A stretch of DNA of 35,587 bases from Candidatus Amesbacteria bacterium GW2011_GWC1_47_15 (GTDB lineage: Bacteria; Patescibacteriota; Microgenomatia; CAZETR01; Amesbacteraceae): contig LCNU01000011.1 of the NCBI GenBank assembly GCA_001001375.1, positions 1 to 35,587 of the forward strand. Reading direction: 5' to 3'. Position numbers and translations under genes: made by a program. The first letter of the stretch is position 1. Each line of letters begins with the position of its first letter. Of the stretch, positions 23,208-29,615 are shown piece by piece. The notes under the pieces were generated by a model. The model made no database searches. It was not told the DNA's origin and saw only the letters and a program-made list of their open reading frames with translations.

Positions 23208-24068
23208 TTACTCGTGCTCGCTTTTTATCTTTCCCCATAAAGTCCGAAGTTGGTTCAGTCCTTCTTTTCCCTCTTCAGGTTTCGGCGGTTTTCCGTGCCA
23301 TTCATAATTCCCTTCCATGAAATCCACTCCTTTACCGGCTATGGTATGGGCTATAATTACAGTTGGATTTTCGGCTATTGCTTTCGCTTTTTCAAAGGCA
23401 TCTGCGATTTCCCTGATATTGTGTCCGTCTATTTGAATAACCGTCCAGTTAAACGCCCTCCACTTGTCCGATAGCGGCTCCAGCGGCATCACCTCTTCCG
23501 TATATCCGTCTATCTGGATATTGTTGCGGTCCACAATCGCCGTCAGATTGTTCAGATTGTTTTTTCCGGCAAACATTACCGCTTCCCAGGTCTGCCCTTC
23601 CTGGTGCTCTGCGTCCGACATCAGGCAGTATATCCTGTACCGCTTGCCGTCCATTTTTCCGGCCATGGCATGACCTACTGCCTGGGATAATCCCTGTCCC
23701 AGCGGCCCTCCGGTATTTTCCACTCCCGGCAGCTCCCGGTAGTGCGGATGCCCTTGTAGAGGACTTCCCAATTTCCTCAGCGTCATCAGTTCCTGATGCG
23801 AAAATGCTCCTGTGTGCGCCAGTGTGGCATACCACACCGGACAGATGTGTCCGTTGGACAAAATCACCTTGTCTCTGTCCTCTTTCCATGGATCAGCCGG
23901 GTCCCAGTTCAACCCCCCGTAAAAATACAACGTAGCGAATACATCAGCCATTCCCAAAGGCCCGGCGCTGTGCCCGGACTTAGCCTCCAAAAGCATGCGG
24001 ATGATATCCTTCCTTATCTCGTTAGCTCTCAACTCCAAACTTTTGATTTTTTCATCATTTATAGACAT
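23208..24068 (-). CDS. transketolase, N-terminal subunit
   Basis: From the ATG at 24068 the protein has 286 residues and forms the thiamine-diphosphate-binding half. KSGHSAGPLGMADVFATLYF holds the substrate-binding histidine region, VENTGGPLGQGLSQAVGHAMA is typical, and MSDAEHQEGQTWEA followed by NLTAIVDRNN is the metal/diphosphate motif, with SDAE in place of the common GDGE. HTIAGKGVDFMEG near the C-terminus is also conserved. A longer frame to 24125 would overlap the LOG gene by 38 bp. It is the last gene of the gap-rpe run; its partner subunit is at 18826-19812. Confidence 0.92.
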   Translation of the reverse strand: MSINDEKIKSLELRANEIRKDIIRMLLEAKSGHSAGPLGMADVFATLYFYGGLNWDPADPWKEDRDKVILSNGHICPVWYATLAHTGAFSHQELMTLRKLGSPLQGHPHYRELPGVENTGGPLGQGLSQAVGHAMAGKMDGKRYRIYCLMSDAEHQEGQTWEAVMFAGKNNLNNLTAIVDRNNIQIDGYTEEVMPLEPLSDKWRAFNWTVIQIDGHNIREIADAFEKAKAIAENPTVIIAHTIAGKGVDFMEGNYEWHGKPPKPEEGKEGLNQLRTLWGKIKSEHE

Positions 24069-24087
24069 AAATTTGCTTGCAAATACA

Positions 24088-24729
24088 TCACAGTTCAAAT
24101 GCTTTTTCAGCCGGATTAAATGCATGGCTGTCGTGCTGCAGCATCATCTCAAACAATTCCAGCGATTTGACCACTTCTTCCGGACTGTTTACTACCCTGT
24201 ATACCTGAAATTCCTCCGGCCGCATTCTCATGTTCGAAAGGAATGCCGCCATGATGTTTTCCCAAAATTTGCCGTATAAAATCAATGGTTTATGGTGCCC
24301 GAAATACAACCTTGCAAGACCCCAAGCCATCCCGAATTCGGATATCGTCCCCGTACCGCCCTTGAAAATCACATAAGTCTGCCCCACATCCAAAAGTGTC
24401 AGCGTCCGCTCCAGATAGTTTTGGGTCACGATTTCCTCATCGATCGGGTTTTTCTTGTCCCTGCCCTCAAACAGGGCAATATCTTTGGGGTAAAAAGTCA
24501 CCCCTATCACCTTTCCTCCTACGGATTTGGCTCCTTCCGATGTGGCCCGCATTACTCCCGGCCCTCCGCCGTTAGCCACCACGTATCCCGCCTGGGCCAG
24601 TGCTTTGCCTACCCCGTATGCCTCTTTGTACAGGGGATCGTCCTCCTCCGCGTTGGCAAATCCCAGACAGGACACTGTTTTTATCATCTTCTCTTTCGTT
24701 AATGTTTTATCTTCTTTGCCGTCCGCCAT
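24088..24729 (-). CDS. LOG-family (TIGR00730-type) nucleotide phosphoribohydrolase-like protein
   Basis: From the ATG at 24729 (4 nt after the rpe stop) the protein has 213 residues. It shows the Rossmann-like LOG pattern: AQAGYVVANGGGPGVMRATSEGA and KGGTGTISEFGMAWGLA, where the usual PGGxGTxxE is FKGGTGTISE. The family hydrolyses nucleoside 5'-monophosphates to ribose 5-phosphate and a base (cytokinin-activating in some organisms) and was once misnamed lysine decarboxylase. Ribose 5-phosphate release would fit its position between rpe and transketolase. An alternative start at 24687 (MIKTVSCLGF) is also possible. Confidence 0.85.
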   Translation of the reverse strand: MADGKEDKTLTKEKMIKTVSCLGFANAEEDDPLYKEAYGVGKALAQAGYVVANGGGPGVMRATSEGAKSVGGKVIGVTFYPKDIALFEGRDKKNPIDEEIVTQNYLERTLTLLDVGQTYVIFKGGTGTISEFGMAWGLARLYFGHHKPLILYGKFWENIMAAFLSNMRMRPEEFQVYRVVNSPEEVVKSLELFEMMLQHDSHAFNPAEKAFEL

Positions 24730-24733
24730 GCGT

Positions 24734-25327
24734 TTATTGTACCATCTCAAATATCCTCTTCCACCCTACCACCGCTTCATCCGCACCGGTTTCTTCCAGT
24801 GCCTGCAAATGCTCTTTCTTTACTCCCCCGTCCACACATATTCTGAAATTGAACTTGGACTGTATTCTTAGACTGTTTAATTTCTTTATTTTCTCTATTG
24901 CTTCGACTTTAAATTCCTGTCCCCCTAATCCCGGTTCGATCGCCATCACCACCACCAATTCCAGGCTGCTTAAAAACGGCTCTATGGCTTCGACCGGTGA
25001 ATGGACATCGATTGCCAGGCTTCTGAAATCGCCAGGTTCGGAAATGCTTTCCATTTGCGCAATTACTCTCTCAAACCCCATAACTGCCGCTTCCTTCGCC
25101 CAGATCAATACATTGTTTTCGGAGACCATCAGGTGCGCGTCAAATTTGAGAGGCAGGTATGGTATCAGGTCCATCTCCGCCGGTTTGATAGTCCGGTTAT
25201 TGGCATATTCCCCGTCTATAAAATCGATCTGCACCCGGGAAAATTTCTTACTGTCCCGGATCTTGCGCAGCGCTTCACCCAACTCAAATACATTATCGGT
25301 TAATATCGCAGGAAATACTTGTATCAT
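24734..25327 (-). CDS. rpe: ribulose-phosphate 3-epimerase-like protein, divergent
   Basis: The 197-residue TIM-barrel protein follows the Rpe pattern: FPAILTDN at the N-terminus, VQIDFIDGEYANN, FDAHLMVSEN, AIEPGLGGQEF and ICVDGGVKKEH. In Rpe a metal ligand His normally precedes the first Asp (HxDxMDG); here that position is Gln (QIDFIDG), so metal binding is altered. The other ligand positions (Asp in IDFID, His in DAHLM, Asp in VDGG) are kept. It overlaps the upstream signal-peptidase-like gene by ATGA. Epimerase is the likely role because of the neighbours, but activity is not assured. Confidence 0.75.
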   Translation of the reverse strand: MIQVFPAILTDNVFELGEALRKIRDSKKFSRVQIDFIDGEYANNRTIKPAEMDLIPYLPLKFDAHLMVSENNVLIWAKEAAVMGFERVIAQMESISEPGDFRSLAIDVHSPVEAIEPFLSSLELVVVMAIEPGLGGQEFKVEAIEKIKKLNSLRIQSKFNFRICVDGGVKKEHLQALEETGADEAVVGWKRIFEMVQ

Positions 25328-25716
25328 TTTCCCGTAACAAATTTACCTTTTATATCTTCCATCTCCACAGGCCCGAATTTTCTCGAATCGTTGCTATAAA
25401 TGGGGTTATCACCCAAAATATAAAATTCTTCATCTTGTAATACCACTCCGTTAATCTGCTCTCCCGGAACCCCGGCCACTCTGCCGATCATATCCAGGCC
25501 GATTATCCCTTCCACTCCCTGTTCTCTGAAAGAGATTACATCACCTTTTCGGGGCTCCTCTGAAATATAAGCCAGCTTGTAAATTAAGTGATACGTTTTA
25601 TCTTTATAAGCCGGTTCCATGGACCTACCCTGAACTTTTACCAAAGTCAGTACCCAAGTCTGAATCAATATTATAAATAAAACAACAATTGCGCCGGATA
25701 TTACCAAATATCTCAC
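25324..25716 (-). CDS. S26-family signal peptidase-like protein lacking the usual catalytic lysine
   Basis: The 130-residue protein has one N-terminal membrane helix (about 4-26), then VQGRSMEPAYKDK with the nucleophile Ser32, RKGDVISF, and the late box YILGDNPIYSNDSRKFGPV. These are the S26 boxes in the right order. The box that carries the general-base lysine (normally IKRVIGLPGD) reads MIGRVAGVPGE, so Gly78 replaces Lys. The GTG start at 25716 is 7 nt after TATAAT. It may be inactive, may use a different base, or may be a specialised S26 relative. Confidence 0.75.
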   Translation of the reverse strand: MRYLVISGAIVVLFIILIQTWVLTLVKVQGRSMEPAYKDKTYHLIYKLAYISEEPRKGDVISFREQGVEGIIGLDMIGRVAGVPGEQINGVVLQDEEFYILGDNPIYSNDSRKFGPVEMEDIKGKFVTGK

Positions 25717-25729
25717 AGTTATAATTATA
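25717..25729 (-). promoter_or_regulatory. consensus -10 TATAAT 7 nt before the GTG at 25716
   Basis: TATAAT lies at 25724-25729 on the minus strand. A GTG in place of ATG at the predicted +1 position is also compatible with leaderless initiation. Confidence 0.5.
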
Positions 25730-25759
25730 TTCCCCTACACGTTTATTTTTCCAATACAC

Positions 25760-26878
25760 CTACTTGCTCAATTCCGCAGTCAGCGGATCGGTCGGAGCTT
25801 TATCGGAAGCAAGCGTCTCCCCGACTCTTACCACCTGTTCCACCAGCCGGTTGGTGTACCCCCACTCATTGTCATACCACGCCAGCACTTTCACCAGGTC
25901 CCCGTCTATCACCTGCGTAAATTCCGGATCTATTACCGCACTGTAAGTACTGCCTACAATATCCGACGAAACGAGGTGTTCCGGCACTCCGTCCACCCCC
26001 GCCATACCCAGTATTCCTTTGTAAAGTGGGTGTCCCGTCGCCGCCTTCAGGGCCTCATTCACTTCCTCTCTTGAGGTGGGTTTTTTCACCAGAAACACAA
26101 AGTCCGAGATAGACCCCGTAATTACGGGTACCCGCAGGGAGATCCCGTCAAACAATCCCTTCAGTTCCGGTATTACTTCCGTGGTGGCGATCGCCGCCCC
26201 GGTGGAAGTCGGGACGATATTCATGGCCGCGGCTCTGGCCCGCCGTAGGTCCTTATGCGACCCGTCCTGCAGCACCTGGTCATCGGTGTAGGCGTGTACA
26301 GTGGTCATCATAGCCTTGGCCACACCGAATTTGGAATGTAGTACCGCAGCTACCGGCGTCACACAATTTGTCGTGCAGGAGGCGTTTGATAACACTTCTC
26401 CTTCCTTATATTCATTGACGCCCAATACATAAGTCCCTACGTTCCCCCCCTTGGCCGGCGCCGAAATCACTACCCGCTTTGCTCCGGCTTTGGCGTGTTT
26501 AGCCGCCCCTTCCTCATCCACAAATTTCCCGGTAGATTCAATCACCACCTCTACTCCGTATTTACTCCACGGCAACTTTTCTGGATCCTTCTGCGCCAGG
26601 ACCGGAATTTTCAGTCCCATGCTCTTGACTATCAGGTAACCTATTAAAGGATCCGCGTCCGTTACCTCTTTAGCCGCTTTCACCTGTTCGCCCTCTACTT
26701 CTATTTCAAATCTGCCGTATGTCGTGTCCTGCATTAAAAGGTGTTTCCATCCCTCCACTTCCATGGAACCTGATGTATTGATAGCCGCAAACTGCATTTC
26801 CCCCGCGTGTTTCAGAAGTCCCACCCGCATCGCCAGTCTTCCGATCCTGCCAAACCCATTGATAGCAGTCTTTACCAT
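25760..26878 (-). CDS. gap: glyceraldehyde-3-phosphate dehydrogenase, type I
   Basis: The 372-residue enzyme has INGFGRIGRLAMR at the N-terminus, SNASCTTNC with catalytic Cys168, HAYTDDQ with His195, RRARAAAMNIVPTSTGAA and WYDNEWGYTNRL. The residue that normally binds the NAD ribose (Asp in ND) is replaced (AINTSGSM), which suggests NADP can be used. Residues 60-105 carry a longer loop than usual (LIGYLIVKSMGLKIPVLAQ). I chose the ATG at 26878 over a TTG at 26893 because a -10 TATAGT lies 6 nt before it. The gene leads a minus-strand run toward the transketolase N-subunit. Confidence 0.95.
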   Translation of the reverse strand: MVKTAINGFGRIGRLAMRVGLLKHAGEMQFAAINTSGSMEVEGWKHLLMQDTTYGRFEIEVEGEQVKAAKEVTDADPLIGYLIVKSMGLKIPVLAQKDPEKLPWSKYGVEVVIESTGKFVDEEGAAKHAKAGAKRVVISAPAKGGNVGTYVLGVNEYKEGEVLSNASCTTNCVTPVAAVLHSKFGVAKAMMTTVHAYTDDQVLQDGSHKDLRRARAAAMNIVPTSTGAAIATTEVIPELKGLFDGISLRVPVITGSISDFVFLVKKPTSREEVNEALKAATGHPLYKGILGMAGVDGVPEHLVSSDIVGSTYSAVIDPEFTQVIDGDLVKVLAWYDNEWGYTNRLVEQVVRVGETLASDKAPTDPLTAELSK

Positions 26879-26890
26879 ATTTTCACTATA
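26879..26890 (-). promoter_or_regulatory. -10 element TATAGT 6 nt before the gap start
   Basis: TATAGT occupies 26885-26890 on the minus strand; the ATG follows after GAAAAT. The longer reading frame would place this hexamer inside the coding sequence. Confidence 0.5.
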
Positions 26891-26948
26891 CAACAGTCTT
26901 CATAAAAAAAGCGTAAGAAAGTACCAGTCCGATTCCCGTTATCCCTAC

Positions 26949-26988
26949 TGCACAAAAAGCCAGGCTTCATGCTTGGTTTTTTTGTGCA
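26949..26988. repeat. A/T-rich hairpin in the gap upstream region
   Basis: TGCACAAAAAGCCAGGC (26949-26965) pairs imperfectly with GCTTGGTTTTTTTGTGCA (26971-26988). The inner CCAGGC/GCTTGG stem followed by seven T on the plus strand resembles an intrinsic terminator, but no plus-strand gene precedes it. It could be a remnant of the accessory insertion that follows. Confidence 0.5.
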
Positions 26989-27001
26989 ATAGAAGAATTA
27001 A

Positions 27002-27023
27002 GAAACAACCCTATAGTTGTTTC
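27002..27023. promoter_or_regulatory. 8-bp inverted repeat overlapping the -35 of the 27052 gene (possible operator)
   Basis: GAAACAAC and GTTGTTTC flank CCTATA. The right arm contains the TTGTTT that would be the -35 box, so a dimeric repressor could bind here. No regulator is identified. Confidence 0.35.
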
Positions 27024-27051
27024 GATAGCCTCATTCGTATACAATCCATAT
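27017..27051 (+). promoter_or_regulatory. promoter TTGTTT-17-TACAAT, 6 nt before the ATG at 27052
   Basis: The -35 TTGTTT (27017-27022) and -10 TACAAT (27040-27045) are separated by 17 bp. The ATG follows after 6 nt, again predicting a leaderless mRNA. Confidence 0.5.
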
Positions 27052-27993
27052 ATGGAAAAAGAAAACCACGATGATAGCAATCGCCAAAGCAATGAACAAA
27101 GTCCAAAAATGGAATTTGATCCAGTACCTTTCTCCGACCTTGTGTACTGGAAAGCAAAAATTTTTTTAGCAAGTTTAGGTATTTATAACCGTCCAAAAGT
27201 ATTAATTGCCCAACATCCTGAAAATCCGAAAAGAGCTTCTGAAATAGAAGTTGTTCGTAGAAAACAAATACAAGAAGGTGGTGAGAGCAAGGAAAGAATA
27301 AAGGGTAAAATTAAAGCTTTCCATCGGGATTGTGACGTTTATCTAATCCGGCGAAATTTTGACGACACATTTCTGAATAACACACCTGTCAATAGATATA
27401 CTTCATCACGCACTCATACAAACTGGAAAATGTTTATAGAGGCAGGCTTACCAACTTATAATACATTGAGAGTCGCCCGAGATGGATCCTTGCTGGTTAC
27501 TGATGAATGTGCTGATGGCAGCAGAATATATGGAAATCCTGATTTCTGGGTTAGTCTTAGAGATGGTAAAACCTTACGAAGCAATATAGATACTAAAATT
27601 GATAACTTATTTATTGACCTTACATCTCCTGAAAATATCGGTTCAATTAAACAAAGGGCCGATGAGATTGCTGAAAAAGCTACAAATAATCGAATTAATC
27701 TGCCAAAATATGACCCACTCGAACTTATTGTCCATCCCAATGGATTATGGGATCTAAAAACTCTTGATGTTGCGGAAACTTGGCAATCTGAGACCGATTA
27801 CGAAATATTCCAAACAAAACAATCGAATTCATCCTGTGGGGAATATTTATTAGCTTACCTTCAAAGAACCCGTAATGAACTGTTAGCTTACCAAAAGAAA
27901 AGTTTATTAACGAAACTTTCCGGATACATGAAATATCGAATAAATGTTTTAAGAAAAAACATTTGGATTATAATCCAAACAAATCGTCCTTAA
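27052..27993 (+). CDS. hypothetical protein, 313 aa, A+T-rich accessory gene
   Basis: I do not recognise this protein. It is soluble for most of its length, starts with a polar low-complexity segment (KENHDDSNRQSNEQ), and has well-ordered stretches such as THTNWKMFIEAGLPTYNTLR, DGSLLVTDECADGSRIYG and ELIVHPNGLWDLKTLDV. The last 35 residues are basic and partly hydrophobic (YMKYRINVLRKNIWIIIQ). Base composition and codon use are visibly more A+T-rich than in its neighbours, which suggests acquisition by transfer. An 18-bp perfect palindrome lies within its last codons (27962-27979). It is convergent with the broken DUF5680 gene and lies between gap and pgk. Confidence 0.65.
   Translation: MEKENHDDSNRQSNEQSPKMEFDPVPFSDLVYWKAKIFLASLGIYNRPKVLIAQHPENPKRASEIEVVRRKQIQEGGESKERIKGKIKAFHRDCDVYLIRRNFDDTFLNNTPVNRYTSSRTHTNWKMFIEAGLPTYNTLRVARDGSLLVTDECADGSRIYGNPDFWVSLRDGKTLRSNIDTKIDNLFIDLTSPENIGSIKQRADEIAEKATNNRINLPKYDPLELIVHPNGLWDLKTLDVAETWQSETDYEIFQTKQSNSSCGEYLLAYLQRTRNELLAYQKKSLLTKLSGYMKYRINVLRKNIWIIIQTNRP
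27962..27979. repeat. perfect 18-bp palindrome in the 3' end of the 27052 gene
   Basis: TTTGGATTATAATCCAAA is its own reverse complement. It lies 14 nt before the stop, where it could form a hairpin at the end of the message, although no loop-plus-U-tract terminator follows. Confidence 0.55.
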
Positions 27994-28002
27994 TTATAAT
28001 TT

Positions 28003-28473
28003 TTATACTCCCCTTCTTTTATCCACTAATCCTCCGAGGTAATTTGCCTTGTATACCGTCTTCTCTTCTTGGAGAATAACTTCTTCGCCTAAATATCTGT
28101 CTACTTCCCCTTCCCATTTATTCCGATAGGTCAGGTTTCCTTTCTTAAACTCTTCCGGTCCCCGGTAAGGATGCTCTTCCGGCATCTGCATTAATGCTTC
28201 CCTTAATATTCCATATACAATATCCGGGTTCACTCCTTCTTCCACCCATCCGTAATAAACCATCATCCATTCAACTTTCCCATAATTCAAAACCACAATC
28301 CGTCCTCCGTACGGCTCACCACCGAAAAAGTTATCATGCATTTTTCTACTTCCCTGTTCAAAAACGATTGAAGTTGATCCGTCTGGTTCTTTCGTTCATT
28401 CTTTTTCATCCCCACCAGCATACCCGGCTTTGTTTGCTGCTACCAGAAATTCCCTTAATCCTTCAATACCCAT
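28003..28473 (-). pseudogene. DUF5680 domain protein interrupted by an in-frame TGA
   Basis: The ATG at 28341 gives 112 residues with the DUF5680 pattern: MHDNFFGGEPYGGRIVVLN, MVYYGWVEEG, ALMQMPEEHPYRGPEEF and YLGGLVDK. The same frame continues upstream without a break in similarity to an ATG at 28473. It encodes MGIEGLREFLVAANKAGYAG..., which is the expected family N-terminus, but codon 26 is a TGA (28396-28398), lying between GDEKE and TKEPDGS. Family members have a sense codon here. Either the gene is inactivated, or translation restarts at 28341 and yields a truncated protein. Recoding of TGA is unlikely because many genes in this window end in TGA. Confidence 0.7.
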
Positions 28474-28520
28474 TTGCTACCATTTTACTATTACTTATAT
28501 CTCTATTTCATTGAAAATAG

Positions 28521-28584
28521 GTTCTAACACCTGCCTGCAGGTTTACCCGCCGGCAGGAGAGCAGACAGGAAGTTTACCAGTTAC
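28521..28584. repeat. 64-bp direct repeat, left copy, flanking the toxin-antitoxin pair
   Basis: 61 of 64 positions match the copy at 29373-29436. It contains internal inverted repeats: CCTGCCTGC near the start and GCAGACAGG near the end, with CCGCCGG in the middle. Both copies are in the same orientation. Confidence 0.85.
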
Positions 28585-28606
28585 AAGCATCTAAACTGCT
28601 TGTAAC
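28580..28606. repeat. 10-bp perfect stem-loop downstream of vapC
   Basis: GTTACAAGCA and TGCTTGTAAC flank a 7-nt loop. It overlaps the end of the left direct repeat and lies about 30 nt after the vapC stop on the minus strand. It may end the toxin-antitoxin message, though no U-tract follows. Confidence 0.5.
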
Positions 28607-28636
28607 CAGCCCCTGCAAAATAGCTTCCATACGAAA

Positions 28637-29017
28637 CTAATTTGGATATAAAGACAAATGTGCAATCTGGGCAAAATGGCTAATGTTGAGCGTAACCAAT
28701 GTGGCGTTCAATTCTATAGCTGAGGCAGCAATTATGTAATCGGGAGCACCAAGGTTTTTATTCATATCTCGGAATAACTCACCGGCGCGCCTGGCTATTC
28801 CTTCCGTTAGCTCAACTTTTTGGAAAAAGCTAAGAAATTCGTTAATTTTTTTTGCAATTTCTGGTTTTGAGGTGCTTTTACCGGAAAACAATTCAAAAAT
28901 CACGATAGTGGGAAGATATAATTCAGTGTCTTTTTCTAACCTGCCCAACAACTCTTCCCATTTCATCCCCCCTCTCAGATAATCTATAAGGATACTAGTA
29001 TCTATTACTAGCTTCAT
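28637..29017 (-). CDS. vapC: PIN-domain toxin (VapC family)
   Basis: The 126-residue PIN nuclease has the acidic metal-binding residues in place: Asp6 (VIDTSILIDYL), Glu42 (VIFELFSGK) and Asp93 (GAPDYIIAASA), plus TLNISHF (109-115) in the last motif. VapC toxins cleave tRNA or rRNA and are inhibited by the cognate antitoxin. The start overlaps the antitoxin stop by 4 bp. The whole pair is bracketed by direct repeats, so it may be mobile or easily lost. Confidence 0.9.
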   Translation of the reverse strand: MKLVIDTSILIDYLRGGMKWEELLGRLEKDTELYLPTIVIFELFSGKSTSKPEIAKKINEFLSFFQKVELTEGIARRAGELFRDMNKNLGAPDYIIAASAIELNATLVTLNISHFAQIAHLSLYPN

Positions 29018-29283
29018 AATTCCTTATCCCACTGCCCTAAAAAGTCGGAAGCACCCGTTCTCCTAAGGGGATTATCCTCAAAACTATAATCTCTTAAGAT
29101 ACCTCTAACTTTTTGGCTTGCTCTTAATAAATCGTTCCAATTAATCTTTGATGTTTTGGGAATCATTAAGGCTACTTCCTTATTATCTTTCACTATGACT
29201 ACTTCTGCTCCCAGGGCAATTTTATTTAAGAGTTCAAAAAAATTATTTCTTGCTGATGTTGCTGACAATCTAATCGTGCTCAT
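29014..29283 (-). CDS. Phd/YefM-type antitoxin
   Basis: The 89-residue protein starts with STIRLSATSARNNFFELLNK, a Phd/YefM-like DNA-binding N-terminus, followed by AEVVIVKDNKEVALMIP. The C-terminal half (RASQKVRGILRDYSFEDNP) should be the disordered toxin-wrapping segment. Such antitoxins repress their own promoter together with the toxin. The promoter is the best in the window: TTGACA, 17 bp, TAATAT, then 7 nt to the ATG. Confidence 0.85.
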   Translation of the reverse strand: MSTIRLSATSARNNFFELLNKIALGAEVVIVKDNKEVALMIPKTSKINWNDLLRASQKVRGILRDYSFEDNPLRRTGASDFLGQWDKEL

Positions 29284-29319
29284 GTTGAGGATATTATCAA
29301 GTAATGTACATCATGTCAA
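29284..29319 (-). promoter_or_regulatory. promoter TTGACA-17-TAATAT, 7 nt before the antitoxin ATG
   Basis: On the minus strand the -35 is a perfect TTGACA (29314-29319), the spacer is 17 bp and ends in TGA, and the -10 is TAATAT (29291-29296). Seven nucleotides then separate it from the ATG, so this is the clearest leaderless promoter here. Confidence 0.7.
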
Positions 29320-29372
29320 CATGGATTTTGAAAAAAGTTCATACATTTTCCATCCAAGTCTAAATAAAATAA

Positions 29373-29436
29373 GTTCCAACACCTGCCTGCCGGTTTACCC
29401 GCCGGCAGGAGAGCAGGCAGGAAGTTTACCAGTTAC
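29373..29436. repeat. 64-bp direct repeat, right copy, upstream of the antitoxin promoter
   Basis: This copy begins GTTCCAACACCTGCC and ends AAGTTTACCAGTTAC, and matches the copy at 28521-28584 except at three positions. In this copy CCTGCCTGC ... GCAGGCAGG and CCTGCCGG ... CCGGCAGG are perfect inverted pairs. Confidence 0.85.
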
Positions 29437-29468
29437 TATCTCAATCCCCACTCTTGATCGTAGCTGAC

Positions 29469-29608
29469 AGGCAGCAGGTTGCCTTTTCGTGCAGCTTACG
29501 CAGCCCCGCCCAGGTATATTTTTTTATTTCTCGGTTTTTGGCGGGGTGAGTATGCAGATAATGCCGGGGGTAAAACTTGAAACATAAAGAAAGAGCAGCC
29601 TGCTGCCT
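29469..29608. repeat. structured intergenic repeat, copy 2
   Basis: The outer arms are AGGCAGCAGG (29469-29478) and CCTGCTGCCT (29599-29608), extending inward with a few mismatches to about 18 bp. The core hairpin is GCTTACGCAGCCCCGCC (29494-29510) with GGCGGGGTGAGTATGC (29540-29555). Here an A-U pair of copy 3 becomes G-U. The outer-arm sequence is unrelated to that of copies 1 and 3. With the right direct repeat it accounts for the 332-bp gap between the antitoxin and pgk genes, where I see no gene. Confidence 0.75.
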
Positions 29609-29615
29609 AAAACCA

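Noticed and set aside
23449-23889. 146-codon open frame on the minus strand within the transketolase N-subunit
   Set aside because: It is a shifted frame of a gene with intact catalytic motifs, and its product is low in hydrophobic order.
24088-24729. Lysine decarboxylase
   Set aside because: This is an old misannotation of the LOG/TIGR00730 family; no PLP-binding features are present.
26949-26988. Intrinsic terminator on the plus strand
   Set aside because: The stem plus T-run looks right, but no plus-strand gene lies upstream, so I list it only as a hairpin.
28396-28398. TGA read as a sense codon (alternative genetic code)
   Set aside because: nrdJ, nrdR, the zinc-ribbon gene and the signal-peptidase-like gene all end in TGA at sensible places, so TGA is a normal stop here.
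28521-29436. CRISPR array suggested by repeated units with palindromes
   Set aside because: There are only two 64-bp units, 788 bp apart, with genes between them and no spacers.
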